The notes beneath the pieces were generated by a model. That model had not been told where the DNA came from and ran no database searches. It saw only the letters and a list, made by a program, of their open reading frames with translations. The position numbers and the translations under genes are program-made. DNA of 5,586 nucleotides from Sphaerochaetaceae bacterium (GTDB lineage: Bacteria > Spirochaetota > Spirochaetia > Sphaerochaetales > Sphaerochaetaceae): NCBI GenBank assembly GCA_023231265.1, contig JALNVT010000164.1:1-5586 (forward strand). The letters are read 5' to 3'. Shown piece by piece: positions 5,234 through 5,586 of this stretch; within the stretch, counting starts at the first letter, position 1, and each line of letters opens with the position of its first letter.

Positions 5234-5586
5234 ATATTCTTTGTCTCCTGTATCGTATAATGACCATAGAATACATATACAAACCCCAAGCGGTCAATAG
5301 TGTAATGAAATATACTTTAAATCCGCTTTGACCACTATAAAAAGTTGGAAGATAGAGTGGTACCTTTATTCCAAAAGAGAACAATGAAGCCAAAAGATGC
5401 TCCAAATGGTCTATTTTATCATTTAGATATGGTTTCAGATAGTAAAGAACATTCATGTGCAAAAGCAATACAGCCCTAAAAACACCTCCATAAAAATTAA
5501 AACTCATTAAATAAAGAACCCAATTTAATAAAATTGTCACAATTAAAAGCAACAGAGAAATAAACATTGAAGCAGAAATCAACAAA
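5181..5586 (-). CDS. Uncharacterised membrane protein, N-terminus beyond the window
   Basis: The frame is open from the right edge to a TGA, giving 134 visible residues; the TTG at the edge is not a supported start, so the protein probably extends further. I do not recognise the family. Visible residues 2-28 are a clear hydrophobic segment (MFISLLLLIVTILLNWVLYL), 34-50 may be a second, and 91-110 (VYFITLLTAWGLYMYSMVII) is a further clear one followed by RYRRQR. By the positive-inside rule this puts the short C-terminal tail in the cytoplasm. A polar stretch with KPYLNDKIDHLEH lies between. Its end overlaps rsmA by 53 bp, and the rsmA Shine-Dalgarno is inside its coding sequence. The long open frame and coherent hydrophobic pattern argue that it is real, although the last residues could reflect a frameshift near the rsmA start. 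Confidence 0.7.
   Translation of the reverse strand, partial: LLISASMFISLLLLIVTILLNWVLYLMSFNFYGGVFRAVLLLHMNVLYYLKPYLNDKIDHLEHLLASLFSFGIKVPLYLPTFYSGQSGFKVYFITLLTAWGLYMYSMVIIRYRRQRIYELELSIRFPKCNNAGA

Noticed and set aside
5128..5331. Plus-strand open frame across the rsmA 5' end
   Set aside because: Antisense to both rsmA and the membrane-protein end, with no ribosome site or promoter.
1..5586. tRNA or rRNA genes, CRISPR array, insertion sequences or attachment sites
   Set aside because: Looked for cloverleaf-like inverted repeats, regularly spaced repeats, transposase motifs and terminal inverted repeats; none seen.

Overview
The window is AT-rich bacterial chromosome. The style of the recognisable housekeeping proteins suggests a spirochaete, most likely a host- or gut-associated Treponema-like organism. 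The main clues are the N-terminus of RsmA with its YDSP element, the short single-domain Pta, and the serine acetyltransferase with an extended loop and no typical CysE tail. This placement is from memory of the families and is moderately confident. The presence of serine acetyltransferase and TyrA implies some cysteine and tyrosine biosynthesis, unlike the strongly reduced T. pallidum.

Layout, left to right. (1) The 3' part of a serine acetyltransferase gene (+) ends in a strong hairpin terminator that also serves the convergent gene. (2) A two-gene minus-strand operon reads tyrA (TyrA-family dehydrogenase) then mtaB (tRNA ms2t6A methylthiotransferase), with 4 bp between them and the mtaB ribosome binding site inside the end of tyrA. 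(3) A divergent intergenic region of about 190 bp separates tyrA from pta (+, phosphate acetyltransferase), which ends in a UUCG-loop terminator. (4) About 470 bp without a conventional gene follows. It contains what looks like a complete miniature minus-strand transcription unit: a near-consensus sigma-70 promoter, a strong Shine-Dalgarno, a 21-codon hydrophobic ORF, a 3' hairpin and an intrinsic terminator. (5) rsmA (minus, 16S rRNA dimethyladenosine transferase) has its own terminator, and a membrane-protein gene lies upstream of it in the same direction. The membrane-protein gene runs off the right edge and overlaps rsmA by 53 bp.

Most of the window is ordinary core metabolism and RNA modification: acetyl-phosphate/acetate overflow (pta), cysteine precursor synthesis, tyrosine synthesis, tRNA position-37 thiomethylation and 16S rRNA maturation. 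The part that known genes do not explain is the miniature unit at about 3964-4171. It resembles the architecture of small hydrophobic peptides such as the Ibs/Fst-type type I toxins or other small membrane proteins. No partner antisense RNA is evident, so the function remains open. A second point of interest is that TyrA carries sequence blocks reminiscent of plant arogenate dehydrogenases.
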